Shown here one piece after another: positions 61,231 to 64,000 of a stretch of DNA of 64,000 nucleotides. Below the pieces are notes generated by a model that did not search any database, was not told the DNA's origin, and saw nothing but the letters and a program-made list of their open reading frames with translations. This stretch comes from Delphinus delphis (lineage: Eukaryota > Chordata > Mammalia > Artiodactyla > Delphinidae), in the NCBI RefSeq assembly GCF_949987515.2, contig NC_082687.1, positions 19,886,148 to 19,950,147 of the forward strand. Direction: 5' to 3'. Numbering within the stretch: the stretch's first letter is position 1; each line of letters opens with the position of its first letter. A program made the translations under genes and the position numbers.

Positions 61231-62142
61231 AGGAAGAAATGGTATATTGAGGAGGGAAAAGTAACAAATCTCCACTGTAATATGGAAATTCAATTTGATA
61301 CTTTAAAAAATAAACCATTTTCTAATGCACCAGAAAGACCCAGTGAAGACAGAACCTTCCAGGGACTCAGATATCTTGACTTCCTGTTCAGACTGTGGCT
61401 TCTGATTAATTATGTGACCTTTCCAAGCAACTTATCCTCTCTGGATATCTATTGCATATATGTGAAATGAGAGAATGTGATCACCCAGGTCTTTGGCTTC
61501 TAAATATCACTCTACGTTAAATGGAACCAAGGCACTTGGAATTAGTGCCTAATTCCAGGACTTGAATAGGGAGAGAACAAGATGAACCTAGAACATGTCC
61601 AAAAAATGATAGTGACATGTCAAACAAACTCAGTAACCAATTTGAAAGAGCTCTTACTTGCCGAATCTGGAGCAATTTGAGTATCAAAATAAGTAATAAT
61701 AGTAAAAAGTTATAACCCATTTGATAAAATAAGGATCCAAGGGACCATGACTATAAATAAATATATGAATAAATAAATGGGCGAAAAGAAAGTTCTTCCT
61801 TAGCATAGAATGCCATCTAATAAGTGTAGAATGAACGATGAAATTAGAAAAATCACAAGTTGTCAATCATCATGGTAACAATAAATTTACACAAATATTA
61901 TCAATAGATGCTAAAATTGATGGGTGAAGGTGGGATAAGAAACAAGGTTTTACCTGATCTCAAGGTGTCTCCCCACAAGTATTTATTAATTAAAATGAAA
62001 AAGCAACATTACAATAGAAAACCCAGGCAGACACATCTTGATAAAGTGATCTATGTTAGCTCCATCAGTAAAGGGACAATTAGCCATGGTGTGTCACCTG
62101 ATAGGATACAATGAGAATTACTTGCAGTAGAATTACTGTTTT

Positions 62143-62482
62143 GGGGACTTCCCTGGTGGTCCAGTGGTAAAGAATCTGCTTTACAATGCAGGGGACACGG
62201 GTTTGATCCCTGGTCAGGGAACTAAGATCCCACATGCCGCAGGGCAACTAAGCCCACGCGCCACAACTACTGAGCTTGTGCGCCTCAACTAGAAAGCCTG
62301 CGAGCCACAAACTACAGAGCCCAAGCGCTCTGGAGCCTGCGTGCCACAACTAGAGAAGAGAAAACCCACACACCACAGCTAGAGAGAAGCCTACACGCTG
62401 AAATGAAGATCCCGTGTGCTGCAACTAAGACCCGACACAGACAAAAATAAATAAAATAAATAATAAATAAATCTAAAAAAAA
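62143..62482 (+). mobile_element. Long CHR-family SINE (about 340 bp)
   Basis: The copy starts GGGGACTTCCCTGGTGGTCC. It has the long body with repeated 'ccacaactagagaa' units and an (AAATAA)n tail, the same long subfamily as 7517-7860. A 14-bp TSD with one mismatch flanks it: AGAATTACTGTTTT (62129-62142) and AGAATCACTGTTTT (62483-62496). Confidence 0.94.
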
Positions 62483-62496
62483 AGAATCACTGTTTT

Positions 62497-64000
62497 GCCT
62501 TGTTTATGTACACAATGTTTCTATACACGAGTAGTATCAATTACAAATTTGTCCAAGTTATCATTGAGCATTTTAGAGGTAAAAAGATAAATTAATGAGT
62601 GATATTTTCATATGAATTTTTCTTATTTTAAAATTAATATGTGGTTATTACAGAAAATTAAGAAAATACAGATAAGCATAAAGGGGAAAATAAGGATCAC
62701 CAAATCTGTCTCTACCCCCATTCCCATACCCCAGAACCTTAAATTGGAAGTTGCAACTAGAAGACCCAAGGTATCAAATATATCAGATATAAAATTGAGT
62801 TATGAGACAGACCACCAAGATGCAAATTTCAAAGGAAATATTCAAGAATTACATATACAACACTTGGCCTCTTTCCTGGATCAGAAAGAGTAGAAGTTGA
62901 GAGAAATGTGTGAGGAAGCTTCCTTTGGGGAGAGCTTCTCAGGCAAGAGGCCATAGTGAGTCCAGGAGCAAAGGTCCAGAGCCCTGGACCTGCATCAGTC
63001 ACTATATCTTCAGGCACATTGAAAGCCCACAAGTAATTATGATCCATAATTAGATCTCAACACCAAATCCCTGGATTTAGTACCTTCTTCAGTTGAACAG
63101 CATACCTGGGCCAGACTACAAAATGGTAACAACCTCACAGCGACAGCTAATCAGACACTCACTATTTCATGAGTTCAGCTTCTGTAATGTTTATTCCCCA
63201 TGGAGGTAAATCATGTATTGTCTGGTATGGGATTTTGCTTTTGTTTGTTGTGTTTTATTTGGTTTGGTTTTTGTTTTTGTAGTGTGTGATGTGGGGAAAA
63301 GAGAAACGTGTTAAGCCAAACGTCTTTCCCTGATTAAGCAGGACTGACAGACCTCTGACAAAACTCTGAGCTGGGGTCCACACTGGTGTGCTGGCCTGCA
63401 GCAGGGAAATGTGTGTGATGCTTTGTGCTTTACATAACTCAAGTGTCACTCTGACTATCTTTGTCTGCTCATGCACTATTTTTTCCAGCCTGTAAAAAGG
63501 GGAATTGAAATAGTCTCCTGCAAGAACCAAAGAAAGAAGCAAGAGTCTTTATTGAAATATTTTCCGGGAAGGTTCAGCTTCCAGTTCACTCCGCAGTGTA
63601 AATTCCTGGCATATATTTGCAGTACATTTAACTACTCAACACCTAAACCAGGGTTCATTACCTGCCTTGCTTTTCTTTAACTATTGATTACTTTTTCTTT
63701 CTAGTTTGAAACTATAGTTCAAAGTTCTCTTCAAAGAGAATATCAATCAGCACACCACCTCAGAATTATCAGAGCTAGACTATTAGGTAGGTATGGTCAA
63801 AGACCTTTCAGAGATTAGATGCCCATCAACATTATTGGGTTGCTAAGTCACCCCACTGACCCTGAGGAATCTTGCCTTATTACCATTTCCCTACAAAGTA
63901 TGCCCTTTCTTCAAATCAAAAATCTTGCCACATCAATAAGACTATGGCCTCCAAGTCCAAGGACTATGGTCCTTATGATGAAACTTTCATCTCACAGCAG
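62497..64000. other. Intergenic to window end, nothing recognised
   Basis: No gene or classifiable repeat is visible. Short frames (for example over 62612-62893 and 63255-63542) have no recognisable family. The neighbouring stretch 61235-62128 is likewise unannotatable. NFKB1 would be expected further right by synteny but no exon of it is seen here. Confidence 0.5.

Noticed and set aside
63255..63542. 95-codon minus-strand frame near the window end
   Set aside because: No recognisable protein family, and low-complexity TG/GT-rich DNA at one end.

Overview
This is a mammalian nuclear DNA window, almost certainly from a cetacean (a toothed or baleen whale). Fourteen tRNA-derived SINEs of the CHR type (cetacean/hippo/ruminant tRNA-Glu family) are present, many still flanked by near-perfect target-site duplications (TSDs). 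LINE-1 3' ends have the cetartiodactyl sequence, and a small mariner MITE of the cetartiodactyl type is also present. I saw no BovB LINE, which argues against a ruminant.

One protein-coding gene is visible: the 5' part of SLC39A8 (ZIP8), a zinc/manganese/iron/cadmium importer, on the minus strand. Exon 1 (31712..31930, start codon at 31930) sits in a CpG island at about 31650..32330. Exon 2 is 7240..7402 and exon 3 is 571..740. Together they encode residues 1 to 184 in one uninterrupted frame: signal peptide, glycosylated extracellular N-terminus, and the first two membrane helices. The remaining exons lie beyond base 1. Intron 2 is about 6.5 kb and intron 1 about 24.3 kb.

Bases 32331..64000 lie upstream of the gene and contain no gene I can support. 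In other mammals this flank is the interval between SLC39A8 and NFKB1, so NFKB1 is expected beyond the right edge (inference from known synteny).

The rest is a layered repeat landscape. The old layer is L2, MIR, L1M, MaLR and other LTRs, hAT and Tigger DNA transposons. The young layer is L1 and CHR SINEs. Several clear nestings can be read: a Tigger inside an antisense L2 (18.4-20.8 kb), a MER2-type element inside an L1M (57.8-58.6 kb), a twin-primed young L1 inside an old L1 tail (14.9-16.1 kb), and an L2 split by an LTR, an LTR-like block and a SINE (46.9-49.5 kb). I found no CRISPR array, operon, tRNA/rRNA gene or undescribed system. Almost all long ORFs are chance frames inside SINEs, L1 tails or the CpG island.
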